A DNA stretch of 62,568 nt from Alloyangia pacifica. GTDB taxonomy: Bacteria; Pseudomonadota; Alphaproteobacteria; Rhodobacterales; Rhodobacteraceae. The position numbers and the translations under genes were made by a program. The notes under the pieces were generated by a model. That model saw nothing but the letters and a program-made list of their open reading frames with translations, ran no database searches and was not told where the DNA came from. This document shows, in pieces, positions 36,447 to 44,854 of the stretch (the first letter of the stretch is position 1; every line of letters begins with the position of its first letter). Where the stretch lies: NCBI RefSeq assembly GCF_020524285.1, contig NZ_JAIVKX010000025.1, positions 1 to 62,568 on the forward strand, written 5' to 3'.

Positions 36447-36466
36447 GCGGGGGCAGGTGCCCCCGC
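36447..36466. promoter_or_regulatory. Stem-loop between peptide-type binding-protein and permease genes
   Basis: GCGGGGGCA and TGCCCCCGC pair perfectly over nine bases with a two-base gap. It lies right after the binding-protein stop (36476-36478 on the minus strand). Confidence 0.6.
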
Positions 36467-36475
36467 GCGCCTGTC

Positions 36476-38053
36476 TCAGCTGCCCTGGCCGACCTGCGCG
36501 AACCACAGGCGCGGCTTGTTGTCGGGGAAGAGCGGCATCTCGCTGACTTCGTCGGTCACCGCCCAGGCCATGGGCTGCTGGTGCAGCGGGATCATGATCA
36601 TCTCGTCCTTAACGAACTGCAGGGCCTCGGTCTCGAGCGACAGGCGGGTGTCGGTGTCGAGCTCGCTGCCGGCCGCGTCGATCAGCGCGTCCAGCTCGGG
36701 ATAGGACCAGCCTCCCCAGTTGAAGACGCCCGAATTGCCCTCTTTGCTGTGGAAGATCTGCAGTAGCGGCGAGTAGGCATCGAGCATCGGCAGTGTTGCC
36801 CAGCCGAGCGTGTAGATGTCGGTCTGGCCGTTGGTCCGCTTCGGCGTCTGCACCGCGCGCGGCGCCACGTCGAGCTTGGGCGCAAGCCCGATGCGCGACC
36901 ACATGGAGGCGATGGCCTGACAGAACTGCTCCTCGTTCACCAGCCCATCGGCGAGGCAGTTGAACTCGAACTGCAGACCCTCGGGCACGCCAGCCTCGGC
37001 CAGGAGCGCCTTGGCTGCATCGGGATCGTATCCAGGAAGTGTATCCAGTTCCTCCGAATATCCAGGGATCGGCGGTGCCACGGTCGCACCGGCGGTGCGG
37101 GATTTCCCGCGCATCACCCGGCTCTGGATCAGGTCGAGATCGATCGCCTTGTAGAGCGCCTCGCGCACGGATTTTTCCTTGAAGGGGTTGGGCTCGCCCG
37201 ACACCAACGTGTCGCGGAAGGGAAAGCCGATCATCACGGTGCGCAGGTCCACGCCCTCGAGTACGTCGACGTCGGGCGCGGCGGCGAGGCGAGGAAGATC
37301 CTGCACCGGCGCGTCATTGGTGAAGTTGATCTCGCCGGAGAGCAGCGCCGCGACGCGGGTCGCCGCCGAGGTCACCGGGGTCAGCTCGATGCGGTCGAGA
37401 TTGTGTTGCGGCTCATCCCACCAGTCGGCGTTCGCGACGAAGACGGTCTTGGCGTCGGGCTGACGGCTTTCGACCTTGAACGGGCCGGTGCCGTTGGCGT
37501 TGTAGGTGGCATAGCCCTCGGTGCCCGATCCAATGTCGGTGGGCAGCAGGGAATCGTGCTCGACCATCCATTCCTTGTCGAAAATATGAATATTTGTCAG
37601 GTCGTTGAGCAGAAGCGGATAGGTGCCGTTGAGCGTGATGTCGACCGTAAGATCATCGACCACCTTCGACGAGACATAGGCCGGGAGGTTGCCCTTCAGC
37701 GGCGAGGTCTCATGGCTGACGCGCTGCAGCGAGGCAACCACGTCCTCGGCGGTGAAAGGGTTTCCGTTGTGGAAGGTGACCCCCTCGCGCAGCTTGAAGC
37801 GCCAGGTGACCTTGTCGTCGAGAATTTCCCAACTGGTGGCCAGCGCCGGTTCGATCTTGAGGTCGGCATTGTAGCGCACCAGCCCCTCGTACACGTGGTT
37901 CAGCACGTTGATGGTGAAGCTGTCACCGTAGGAATAGGGGTCGAGCGAGCCGATGTCCCGGTTGGCGCCCCACTTGAGCACGTTCTCGGCCTGCGCCGCT
38001 CCTGCGAGGGTGGCGAGCGCCGCCGAGGCAAGCAGAATCTGTCTGAAAGTCAT
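36476..38053 (-). CDS. Dipeptide/oligopeptide-type ABC transporter substrate-binding protein (family 5)
   Basis: 525 residues with signal peptide (cleavage after about Ala22, GAAQAEN). LDPYSYGDSFTINVLNHVYEGLVRYNAD, LREGVTFHNGNPFTAEDVVASLQR and YDPDAAKALLAEAG are SBP_bac_5 hallmarks. It is the receptor of the Dpp-like system. Family 5 proteins bind many ligands besides peptides; because three amidohydrolase/deaminase genes share the operon, an N-heterocycle or cyclic amide is a likely ligand, by inference. The divergent GntR gene and half-site cluster at 38096-38177 indicate local control. Confidence 0.93.
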   Translation of the reverse strand: MTFRQILLASAALATLAGAAQAENVLKWGANRDIGSLDPYSYGDSFTINVLNHVYEGLVRYNADLKIEPALATSWEILDDKVTWRFKLREGVTFHNGNPFTAEDVVASLQRVSHETSPLKGNLPAYVSSKVVDDLTVDITLNGTYPLLLNDLTNIHIFDKEWMVEHDSLLPTDIGSGTEGYATYNANGTGPFKVESRQPDAKTVFVANADWWDEPQHNLDRIELTPVTSAATRVAALLSGEINFTNDAPVQDLPRLAAAPDVDVLEGVDLRTVMIGFPFRDTLVSGEPNPFKEKSVREALYKAIDLDLIQSRVMRGKSRTAGATVAPPIPGYSEELDTLPGYDPDAAKALLAEAGVPEGLQFEFNCLADGLVNEEQFCQAIASMWSRIGLAPKLDVAPRAVQTPKRTNGQTDIYTLGWATLPMLDAYSPLLQIFHSKEGNSGVFNWGGWSYPELDALIDAAGSELDTDTRLSLETEALQFVKDEMIMIPLHQQPMAWAVTDEVSEMPLFPDNKPRLWFAQVGQGS

Positions 38054-38095
38054 GGTCCCGTCCCTGTTGGTGATTGTATTTGGGAATCGATGAAA

Positions 38096-38177
38096 TTGGA
38101 TACGATACGGGATTGATGCGGCATCGTATCGCGCTTTGCAAGAAAATTGTATCCAATTGACGAGATCACTTGGATAC
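38096..38177. promoter_or_regulatory. Cluster of GATAC/GTATC half-sites in divergent promoter
   Basis: TTGGATAC occurs at 38096-38103 and 38170-38177, and its reverse GTATCCAA at 38149-38156. GATACG at 38104-38109 is mirrored by CGTATC at 38125-38130. Five half-sites in 82 bp between the binding-protein gene and GntR make this the probable operator of the regulator at 38217. Confidence 0.65.
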
Positions 38178-38216
38178 GCTAGGTGAGTGCAAAGGAATGC
38201 GACAAGGCTCCGGGCC

Positions 38217-38903
38217 ATGACCGAAAAAACGACACTCACCGACGCCGTGCACACGCTGCTCAAGCGCGCCATCATCGAGCAGGCCCTGAAGCCGGGTATG
38301 CGGCTGCCCGAGGACACGGTGGGCGAGCAGTTCGGCGTGAGCCGGACCATCGTGCGCCATGCGCTGGTGCGGCTCGAGAACGAGGGTCTGGTGGTCACCC
38401 GGCGCAACCGCGGCGCCTTCGTCGCGGAGCCCTCGCTGGAAGAGGCCAAACAGATCTTCGAGGTCCGCCGCGCGCTCGAGGCCGAGGTCATCCGCATCCT
38501 CGTCGAGCGCATTCCCTCCAGCGGTTTCGACCAGCTCGAGGCGCATGTGCGCAGCGAGGAGAGCGTGCGCGGAAAGGACGGACCGGTCTCGATCCGGCTT
38601 GCGGGCGAGTTCCACACGCTGCTCGCCGAACTGACCGGCAACGCCGTGCTGTCGCGCTACGTCGGCGAAGTGGTGCTGCGTTGCTCGCTGATCATGGCGA
38701 TGTACGCCAAGTCGCACTCATCAGACTGCGCCGTGGATGAACATTCGCAGATCATCCAGGCGATCCGCGCCGGCGATGCCGCCCGTGCGACGCAGATCAT
38801 GGACCATCACCTGGGTGCCGTTGCCGGGCGGGCCGAACTTGAGCAGAAACCGGACAGCGTCTCATCGATCCTGTCCCGCTACGGAAAGGAGCTTGCAACG
38901 TGA
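38217..38903 (+). CDS. GntR-family regulator, FCD subfamily
   Basis: 228 residues from the ATG at 38217; a GTG at 38187 in the same frame is a weaker alternative. The HTH includes EDTVGEQFGVSRTIVRHALV, and RRNRGAFVAEP forms the wing. FCD residues are in LAGEFHTLLAEL, DEHSQIIQAI and MDHHLGAV. It is divergent from the Dpp-like operon and overlaps the flavin-reductase-like gene by 4 bp. It likely represses the peptide-type transporter and amidohydrolases until the substrate is present. Confidence 0.9.
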   Translation: MTEKTTLTDAVHTLLKRAIIEQALKPGMRLPEDTVGEQFGVSRTIVRHALVRLENEGLVVTRRNRGAFVAEPSLEEAKQIFEVRRALEAEVIRILVERIPSSGFDQLEAHVRSEESVRGKDGPVSIRLAGEFHTLLAELTGNAVLSRYVGEVVLRCSLIMAMYAKSHSSDCAVDEHSQIIQAIRAGDAARATQIMDHHLGAVAGRAELEQKPDSVSSILSRYGKELAT

Positions 38904-39547
38904 CGCACCACGCGCTCAACTTCGCGGAGCTGACACCCCGCGAGGCCTACAAGGTTATGATCGGCACGATCGTGCCGCGCCCGATTGCCTGGGTCACGAC
39001 GGTTTCACCCGAAGGCGTGGTCAACGCCGCGCCTTATTCCTTCTTCAACTGCCTGTCCGCCGATCCGCCCATCCTTGCACTTGGTGTCGAGAACAAGCCC
39101 GACCGCAGCTTCAAGGACACGGCCTACAACATCCGGATGACGGAGTGCTTCACCGTGAACATCGTCGATCGCGCCAACGTTGGGACGATGTCGGTGACGG
39201 CGGCCGCTTTCGGCCCCGAGGTGGACGAACTCGAGATGGCGGGGCTCACCGCAGTTGCCGGCGAGAAGGTTGTCTGCCCGCGGATCGCCGAGGCGCCGGT
39301 CGCTTTTGAATGCCGCCGCTACCTCGGGATCGAGGTCAGCTCGGCCCGAGAGATCATCCTCGGGCAGATCGTCATGGCACACGTGCGCGAGGACGTGATT
39401 GACCTTGGGACATACTATTCGGACCATGAAAAGCTCGACGCGATCGGGCGCATGGGCGGAAATGGATACGCTGGCACGCTGGACTACTTCGACCTGGCGA
39501 CGCCGTCGGCTGAAGAGGTGCTTTCTACGCACAAGGCGCGGGCCTGA
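38900..39547 (+). CDS. Flavin reductase-like (FMN-binding split-barrel) protein
   Basis: 215 residues from a GTG start that overlaps the GntR stop (GTGA). TIVPRPIAWVTTVSPEG, NAAPYSFFNCLSADPPILALGV and FTVNIVD mark the flavin-reductase/DIM6-NTAB fold. Such proteins supply reduced flavin to a monooxygenase or act as FMN oxidoreductases. No partner monooxygenase is seen nearby, so either the partner is encoded elsewhere or this protein acts alone on the heterocycle pathway. The 116 bp after it hold no evident gene or strong terminator. Confidence 0.88.
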   Translation: MTHHALNFAELTPREAYKVMIGTIVPRPIAWVTTVSPEGVVNAAPYSFFNCLSADPPILALGVENKPDRSFKDTAYNIRMTECFTVNIVDRANVGTMSVTAAAFGPEVDELEMAGLTAVAGEKVVCPRIAEAPVAFECRRYLGIEVSSAREIILGQIVMAHVREDVIDLGTYYSDHEKLDAIGRMGGNGYAGTLDYFDLATPSAEEVLSTHKARA

Positions 39548-39663
39548 CGGCTGTAAGCGTGCGTGATCGCGGCCAAAGGAGGAGACCTCGGGTCAGATTC
39601 GAGGTTTGATATGGCTACATAATTTGGCCTTATCCGCCTCTTCTATCGTCAGAGCGATCGGTT

Positions 39664-40590
39664 TCATGGGGAAGACAAGGTCTGTTTCTGGAAATTCTCT
39701 TCAGCCGCAGCGCCTGCAGTCTGGATCCACCCGAGGAACACCTGCGCGCTCTGCGACAGCGGCGTGGCGGCGGTGACAAAATAGGACGTGCCGAGATCCA
39801 CCTCGGCGCCCGGCCACATCCGCAGCGCGCCCTCGCGCACCGCGCCGCTGGCGATCGAGCGCCAGCCCAGCATCACGCCGCGCCCGTCGAGCACCGCCTG
39901 CGCTGCCTGCACGTAGTTGTTGAAGGTCTGCCCCGAGAGTCGCCCGCGCGCGATGCCGCGGGCGCGCAGGTAGTCCTCCCAGCCTGCCCAATGTTGGTTG
40001 TGCGGGCTGCGCACATGGATCAGCGGCGCGTTGTCGAGCTCTCGGCCCTCGGCTTCGAGCCGCTCGAGCAGCGCTGGGGCCGCAACCGGGCAGACCCGCT
40101 CGTCGAAGAGTTTCAGCGTCCGACCCTCGCGCCAGCTACCGGTGCCATAGCGCACCGCGATGTCGATCCCCGGCGCGAGATGCGGCAGGTCCGTCGCCGG
40201 GGCCTGCACATTCACCGTTATCTCGGGATGTTGGGCGTAGAACTCCGGCAGGCGCGGCATCAGCCAGTATGTCGCCATGCCGAGCGTGCAGGAGACGGTG
40301 ACCTGGTTTCCCTCCTGCCCGCTCAGCGCGCGGATATCCTCGAGCGCCGCGGCGATCTGCCCGAGCCCGTCGCGCACCGCCCGCGCCAGCAGCTCGCCGG
40401 CCTCGGTCAGCTGCGCCGGACGCGTGGCCCGGTCGACCAGCGGCGCGCCCACGTGCTCCTCCAGCGCCTTCAGCGCCTGGCTGACCGCGGGTTGCGTCAC
40501 GTTGAGCCGCGCCGCGGCAAGTTGCATCGAGCCATGGCGCGAGACGGCCTCGAAGGTGGTCAGCAGGCGGAGCGGCGGAAGGCGGTCCAT
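39664..40590 (-). CDS. LysR-family regulator
   Basis: 308 residues. The N-terminal HTH includes LTTFEAVSRHGSMQLAAARL and VTQPAVSQALKALE. The periplasmic-binding-like effector domain extends from about residue 90 and includes DIAVRYGTGSWREG. The pattern resembles GcvA-type LysR proteins. It is divergent from the gamma-butyrobetaine dioxygenase-like gene, so it probably controls that gene and the aldolase downstream. Confidence 0.9.
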   Translation of the reverse strand: MDRLPPLRLLTTFEAVSRHGSMQLAAARLNVTQPAVSQALKALEEHVGAPLVDRATRPAQLTEAGELLARAVRDGLGQIAAALEDIRALSGQEGNQVTVSCTLGMATYWLMPRLPEFYAQHPEITVNVQAPATDLPHLAPGIDIAVRYGTGSWREGRTLKLFDERVCPVAAPALLERLEAEGRELDNAPLIHVRSPHNQHWAGWEDYLRARGIARGRLSGQTFNNYVQAAQAVLDGRGVMLGWRSIASGAVREGALRMWPGAEVDLGTSYFVTAATPLSQSAQVFLGWIQTAGAAAEENFQKQTLSSP

Positions 40591-40593
40591 TTC

Positions 40594-40614
40594 ATAACTC
40601 CTGGCTTAACTTAT
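40594..40614. promoter_or_regulatory. Possible LysR box
   Basis: A 21-bp imperfect dyad with ATAA at one end and TTAT at the other lies just before the LysR start in the 117-bp divergent region. Position and symmetry fit a LysR recognition site, but the internal match is weak. Confidence 0.3.
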
Positions 40615-40707
40615 CTTCACGCTAATCCGGCTGTCGCGGAAAGAAAAGCCGTGGGAAGCTTGTCTCGGAAACTCCCGAAATACACGCCCAAAGCACTGGA
40701 AAATATA

Positions 40708-41847
40708 ATGAACGTGATGACCTCCCCAATCGCGGCTCCGGTCCTGATGGACAAGGGCCTCGAGATTGCCCTCTCGGACGGCGCCAGCCACTACTTCAAT
40801 TACTTCTGGCTCCGCGACAATTGCCCGAGCTCGTTCGACGCGGACACGCGCGAGCGCAGCTTCGACATCTTCCATCTCGAGACCGCGCCGCGTGCGCAGA
40901 CCGCCGAGATTGTCGGCGACGCGCTGGAGATCACTTGGGCGGGCGAGGATCACGTCACCCGCTTCCCGCTGGACTGGCTCGAGGCCTACAAGACCCCGCA
41001 GCGCCGCCCCGATCCGGCAGACCTGCCGCGCAAGGCATGGTACGGCGATCACTACCCCGACGTGCCCCGCTTCAGCCAGCCCGAGCTGCTGGCCGACCCC
41101 GCGCTGCGGGCGAAATGGATCGAGGCACTGCTGGTCGAAGGCTTCGTGATCCTCACCGACATGCCAAACAGCGACGCGGGCATCACCGAGACCGCAGAGA
41201 TGATCGGTCAGGTCCGCCCGACCTTCTTCGGCGACTACTTCGACGTGAAGACCCACATCAACCCGACCAACACCGCCTACACCGCCTCGGCGCTGGAGCT
41301 GCATACCGACACCCCCGCCGAAGAGCACGCGCCGGGCGTCCAATTCCTGCATTGCCGGGCCAACACCGTCGAGGGGGGCTACAGCCTCTACGCCGATGGC
41401 GTGGCCGTGGCCAACGATTTCCGGCTCCGCGATCCCGAGGGGTTCAAGGTGCTCTCGGAGGTGCCCGTGCCGTTCTTCTGCGAGCATGACACCTACGACA
41501 TGCGCTCGCGCCAGACGATCATCGAGTTGGACCAGCATGGCGAGGTGTCCGGCCTGACCATCAGCCAGCACATGCTGGATATCTCCGATCTGGACCAAGA
41601 GCTGCTGGACAGCTGGTACCCGGCCTTCTGCCGCTTCGGGAAGATGCTGCAGGAAGAGAAATACATGATGACCTTCCTGATGACGGCCGGCGAATGCATG
41701 GTCTTCGACAACCATCGCATCGTGCATGGCCGCGCCGCCTATACCGCGGAAAGCGGGGATCGCTACCTGCGCGGCTGCTATACCGACCGCGCCGAGATGC
41801 GCTCGACCTACCGCGCGCTGGTCAGCGAGGGGCGGTTCAAGAAATGA
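40708..41847 (+). CDS. Gamma-butyrobetaine dioxygenase-like Fe(II)/2-oxoglutarate oxygenase
   Basis: 379 residues, the length of BBOX/trimethyllysine dioxygenases. An N-terminal DUF971-type domain (about 14-95, with FNYFWLRDNC) is followed by the TauD-like catalytic domain. Iron ligands are His199 and Asp201 in LELHTDTP and His340 in NHRIVHGR. Predicted reaction: gamma-butyrobetaine + 2-oxoglutarate + O2 to L-carnitine. Linkage to L-carnitine dehydrogenase and BKACE downstream supports this choice, although trimethyllysine dioxygenase is a possible alternative. The open frame continues far upstream but only into the divergent LysR gene, so ATG 40708 is used. Confidence 0.86.
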   Translation: MNVMTSPIAAPVLMDKGLEIALSDGASHYFNYFWLRDNCPSSFDADTRERSFDIFHLETAPRAQTAEIVGDALEITWAGEDHVTRFPLDWLEAYKTPQRRPDPADLPRKAWYGDHYPDVPRFSQPELLADPALRAKWIEALLVEGFVILTDMPNSDAGITETAEMIGQVRPTFFGDYFDVKTHINPTNTAYTASALELHTDTPAEEHAPGVQFLHCRANTVEGGYSLYADGVAVANDFRLRDPEGFKVLSEVPVPFFCEHDTYDMRSRQTIIELDQHGEVSGLTISQHMLDISDLDQELLDSWYPAFCRFGKMLQEEKYMMTFLMTAGECMVFDNHRIVHGRAAYTAESGDRYLRGCYTDRAEMRSTYRALVSEGRFKK

Positions 41848-42590
41848 GCACCGCATCCCTGCACAGCCTGCCGGAAACCGCGACCGATCCTGCCGCCCTG
41901 CGGCGGGATCTCGCGGCGGCTTTCCGCATCTGCCACCAGATGGGCTGGAGCGAGTCGGTCGGCAACCACTTCAGCGCCGCCGTTTCCGAGGATGGCGTCC
42001 GCTTCCTGCTCAACCCGCGCTGGCAACACTTCGCGACGATCCGGTCAGAGGATCTGCTGCTGCTCGACAGCGGCGACGAGACGGTGCTGGACGGTCCCGA
42101 TGCGCCCGACGCGTCGGCTTGGTGCGTGCATGGCACGCTACACCGCAAGAAGCCGGAGGCGAAGGTGATTCTGCATTGCCATTCGCCCTATGCCACGGCG
42201 CTGTCCTGCCTTGCCGATCCAACCGTCGTGCCGATCGACAACAACACCGCGCGCTTCTACGGGCGCACCGCCTATGACCTCGATTTCGGCGGTATCGCCG
42301 ACGCCGAGGAAGAGGGCGAGCGGCTGGCGGACTCGCTGGGCGACAAGTCGGTGCTGGTGATGGGCAACCACGGGGTCACCGTGGTCGGCGAGACCGTGGC
42401 CGATGCCTACGAAGACCTCTACTTCTTCGAGAAGGCCGCACAGACGCTGATCCTCGCGCGCTCAAGCGGCGAAAAGCTCTCGGTGCTGTCGGACGCCGTG
42501 GCGCAGAACACCGCCGACGGCTGGCGCGCCTATCGTGGCATGGCGGCGCGGCACTTCGACTTCCTGAAGTCGCAACTGCCCAAGCTCTGA
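41844..42590 (+). CDS. Class II aldolase/adducin-family protein (first copy)
   Basis: 248 residues. Zinc-site histidines are in ILHCHSPYATAL (His111, His113) and MGNHGVTVVG. GWSESVGNHFSA is typical of the family start. Members cleave or epimerise hydroxy-acid or sugar-phosphate substrates, but many catabolic ones have unknown roles. It overlaps the dioxygenase gene by 4 bp, so a joint function is likely. A role on a trimethylammonium hydroxy-acid is speculative. Confidence 0.86.
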   Translation: MSTASLHSLPETATDPAALRRDLAAAFRICHQMGWSESVGNHFSAAVSEDGVRFLLNPRWQHFATIRSEDLLLLDSGDETVLDGPDAPDASAWCVHGTLHRKKPEAKVILHCHSPYATALSCLADPTVVPIDNNTARFYGRTAYDLDFGGIADAEEEGERLADSLGDKSVLVMGNHGVTVVGETVADAYEDLYFFEKAAQTLILARSSGEKLSVLSDAVAQNTADGWRAYRGMAARHFDFLKSQLPKL

Positions 42591-42591
42591 T

Positions 42592-42630
42592 CCGCACGCG
42601 CGCGGGGCCGCCTTGGGTGGCCCCGTGCGG
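42592..42630. terminator. Probable terminator after first aldolase
   Basis: CCGCACG at 42592-42598 pairs with CGTGCGG at 42624-42630, enclosing an inner GGGGCC/GGCCCC stem. It directly follows the aldolase stop and precedes the LysR gene. There is no T-tract. Confidence 0.5.
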
Positions 42631-42662
42631 CGCAGGTCTCGCCCGCCGGCGCGCGCTGCGCT

Positions 42663-43607
42663 ATGCAGCGGCAGCCATTCCAGCAGACGAGGTCGGCCAT
42701 CAAACGCTTCCCTTCCATTCAGGCGCTGCGCGCCATCGAAAGCGTCGAACGCAACGGCGCGCTCTGGCGGGCCGCAGCCGAACTGAACGTCACTCGCAGT
42801 GCGGTGAGCCACCAGCTGCGGCTGCTGGAGGCGGATCTCGGATTCAAGATCCTCGAGCGCCACGGGAACCGCACCGAAATCACCCCGCGGGCCCGCGCCT
42901 ATGCCGAAGACGTCCGCCGTGCGCTGAGCATGATCGCCACTTCGACCGCGCGCGTTTCGCAGAACGGGCTGAGCGGGCGCTTGACGGTCAGCGCGCCGCC
43001 GGGCTTCGCCTCGGCCTGGCTGTGCCTGCATATCGGGGACTTCCTTGCAGAGAACCCTGAGGTGGTGCTCAACGTGATCAGCACCCACAACCTTGCGGAC
43101 ACCAACAACCCCGAAGTCGACACCTTCATCACTTTCGGGCAGGAGCCGCGCACGCACCTGCTGATCGAGCCACTGATGTCGGTCGATTTCACGCCCCTCT
43201 GCAGCCCTGCCTACCTGAGCCAGTTCAAGAACTTCAACGATCTCGGGATCCTCAAGGCCGCGACCTTGCTGCACATGAACGACTTCAGCGACTGGGAAAA
43301 CTGGATGCAGCTGTCCGGCCTGCCGCCGGAGAATGCCCATCGCGGCATCTGCTACTCGGATATGAACATCGTGCACACGGCGGTCTTGGCCGGCCAGGGG
43401 ATCGCGATCGGCGACACGGTCCTGTGGCGTGATGAGCTGCGGGAAGGCAAACTGATGCGTCCTTTTTCGCCGTCCCTCCACGCAGAGACGGGTTATTTTC
43501 TCTGTACCCCGGAGGAAAACCTCGAAAATGAGATCGTGGCGGAGTTTCGTAACTGGCTGAAAAGACGACTTGAATTGAGCAGGTTTCGCCGAGATCGCGA
43601 CCCATGA
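42663..43607 (+). CDS. LysR-family regulator (GcvA-type)
   Basis: 314 residues. SIQALRAIESVERNGALWRAAAELN and VTRSAVSHQLRLLE give the HTH. The effector domain includes TVSAPPGFASAWL and DTFITFGQEPRTHL. It lies between the dioxygenase-aldolase pair and the polyamine-type ABC operon, same strand. The dyads that overlap and follow its stop codon suggest that it controls the transporter operon immediately downstream rather than a divergent gene. Confidence 0.9.
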   Translation: MQRQPFQQTRSAIKRFPSIQALRAIESVERNGALWRAAAELNVTRSAVSHQLRLLEADLGFKILERHGNRTEITPRARAYAEDVRRALSMIATSTARVSQNGLSGRLTVSAPPGFASAWLCLHIGDFLAENPEVVLNVISTHNLADTNNPEVDTFITFGQEPRTHLLIEPLMSVDFTPLCSPAYLSQFKNFNDLGILKAATLLHMNDFSDWENWMQLSGLPPENAHRGICYSDMNIVHTAVLAGQGIAIGDTVLWRDELREGKLMRPFSPSLHAETGYFLCTPEENLENEIVAEFRNWLKRRLELSRFRRDRDP

Positions 43608-43623
43608 CAAATTTCATTTGTCG
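43607..43623. promoter_or_regulatory. Perfect dyad before polyamine-type ABC operon, site 1
   Basis: GACAAAT-TTC-ATTTGTC is a perfect 7-bp inverted repeat around three bases. It overlaps the last base of the LysR stop codon and lies about 70 bp before the ABC ATPase gene. Confidence 0.6.
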
Positions 43624-43632
43624 AGTGCCTCA

Positions 43633-43649
43633 ACAAGTTTCATTTGCGG
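43633..43649. promoter_or_regulatory. Related site 2 before polyamine-type ABC operon
   Basis: AACAAGTTTCATTTGCG matches site 1 at 13 of 17 positions with 26 bp centre spacing (about 2.5 helical turns). Tandem arrangement suggests cooperative regulator binding. Confidence 0.5.
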
Positions 43650-43692
43650 TCCACGCTCGCGCTTCCCTAGGTTTGTCGCATAACGGACAGGA

Positions 43693-44742
43693 ATGAAGAG
43701 CGAGGCGATTGTGGTGAACACAACGCAGATCGAAGCACGTTCGGTCGGAAAAAAATACGGAAAATTCCACGCGTTACGGGATATTTCCTTGGAGATCGCC
43801 GAGGGCGAATTCCTCTCACTGCTTGGGCCGTCGGGCTCGGGGAAAACCACCTTCCTGACGCTGCTGGGAGGGTATGAGGACGCCACTTCGGGCAAGCTGT
43901 TCCTCGAAGGGCACGATATGACCGGCTGGACCGCGAACCAGCGCGGCTTCGGCATGGTTTTTCAGGGATACGCGCTGTTTCCGCACCTGACGGTGGCCGA
44001 GAACATCGCCTTCCCGCTGAAGGTTCAGAAACGCTCCAAGGCGCAGATCGCCGACCGTGTCGCGCAGATGGTCGAGATGGTCGGGCTTGCCGGCCACGAG
44101 AACAAGAAGCCCAAGGCGCTCTCGGGCGGCCAGCAGCAGCGTGTCGCCTTGGCTCGGGCGCTGGCCTACGAGCCGAAGGTGCTGCTGCTCGACGAGCCCT
44201 TCTCGGCGCTCGACAAGAACCTGCGCGGGCAGATGCAGGAGGAGCTGCGGCGCCTCCACCGAGAGCTTGGCACCACCTTCGTCTTCGTCACCCACGACCA
44301 GGAAGAGGCGCTAGCGCTCTCGTCGCGCATCGCCATCTTCAACCACGGCGAGCTGCAGCAGGTCGGTACCCCGGACGAGGTTTACGAGCGTCCTGCCAAC
44401 CGCTTTACCGCCGAATTCCTCGGCGACATCAATATCCTGACGCTCGACGGCCCGGCCGGCATCGCTGGCACCGCGATCCACCTGCCCGGCAATGCCGCAG
44501 GCCTCGGCCATCTCGCGGTGCGCCCCGAGCACATGCGCCTCGCCTCCGAAGGCGATGCCAACCAGCTGCCCGTGCGACTGCGGGACAAGGTTTACCTCGG
44601 CTCCAAGTCCCGCCTGCTGCTGGAAACTCAGGGCGGCGAGGAGCTGATGCTCTACCTCGACAATGGCACCGGCCTCGCGGCGCCGCAGACCGGAGCGGAA
44701 CTCCGCGTCGCCTGGGACGTCCAAGACAGCTTCGCCGTCTGA
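43693..44742 (+). CDS. Spermidine/putrescine-type ABC transporter ATPase (PotA-like)
   Basis: 349 residues. Walker A GPSGSGKTT at about 45-53, FQGYALFPHLTV as Q-loop, LSGGQQQR signature, LLLDEPFSALDKNLR Walker B and VFVTHDQEEALALS switch. The C-terminal TOBE-like extension (about 245-349) is typical of PotA/CUT1 ATPases. It heads the transporter operon. A GTG about six codons in is a possible alternative start. Given the following enzymes it probably imports carnitine, gamma-butyrobetaine or a related quaternary amine. Confidence 0.92.
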   Translation: MKSEAIVVNTTQIEARSVGKKYGKFHALRDISLEIAEGEFLSLLGPSGSGKTTFLTLLGGYEDATSGKLFLEGHDMTGWTANQRGFGMVFQGYALFPHLTVAENIAFPLKVQKRSKAQIADRVAQMVEMVGLAGHENKKPKALSGGQQQRVALARALAYEPKVLLLDEPFSALDKNLRGQMQEELRRLHRELGTTFVFVTHDQEEALALSSRIAIFNHGELQQVGTPDEVYERPANRFTAEFLGDINILTLDGPAGIAGTAIHLPGNAAGLGHLAVRPEHMRLASEGDANQLPVRLRDKVYLGSKSRLLLETQGGEELMLYLDNGTGLAAPQTGAELRVAWDVQDSFAV

Positions 44743-44854
44743 CGCCTTCCCGTCCTGCCCCGCCTTGCGATCCGGAGCGCCGCGCGCGCCGGGCCGGGGC
44801 AGCTGTGTCTCCGACACCCTCCTCCCATCAAGAAACGAAACGACAGGTGAGTAC

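Noticed and set aside
39991-40707. Possible N-terminal extension or fusion of the gamma-butyrobetaine dioxygenase
   Set aside because: The extra 239 codons lie opposite the LysR gene and show antisense-type composition; homology starts at the ATG at 40708.
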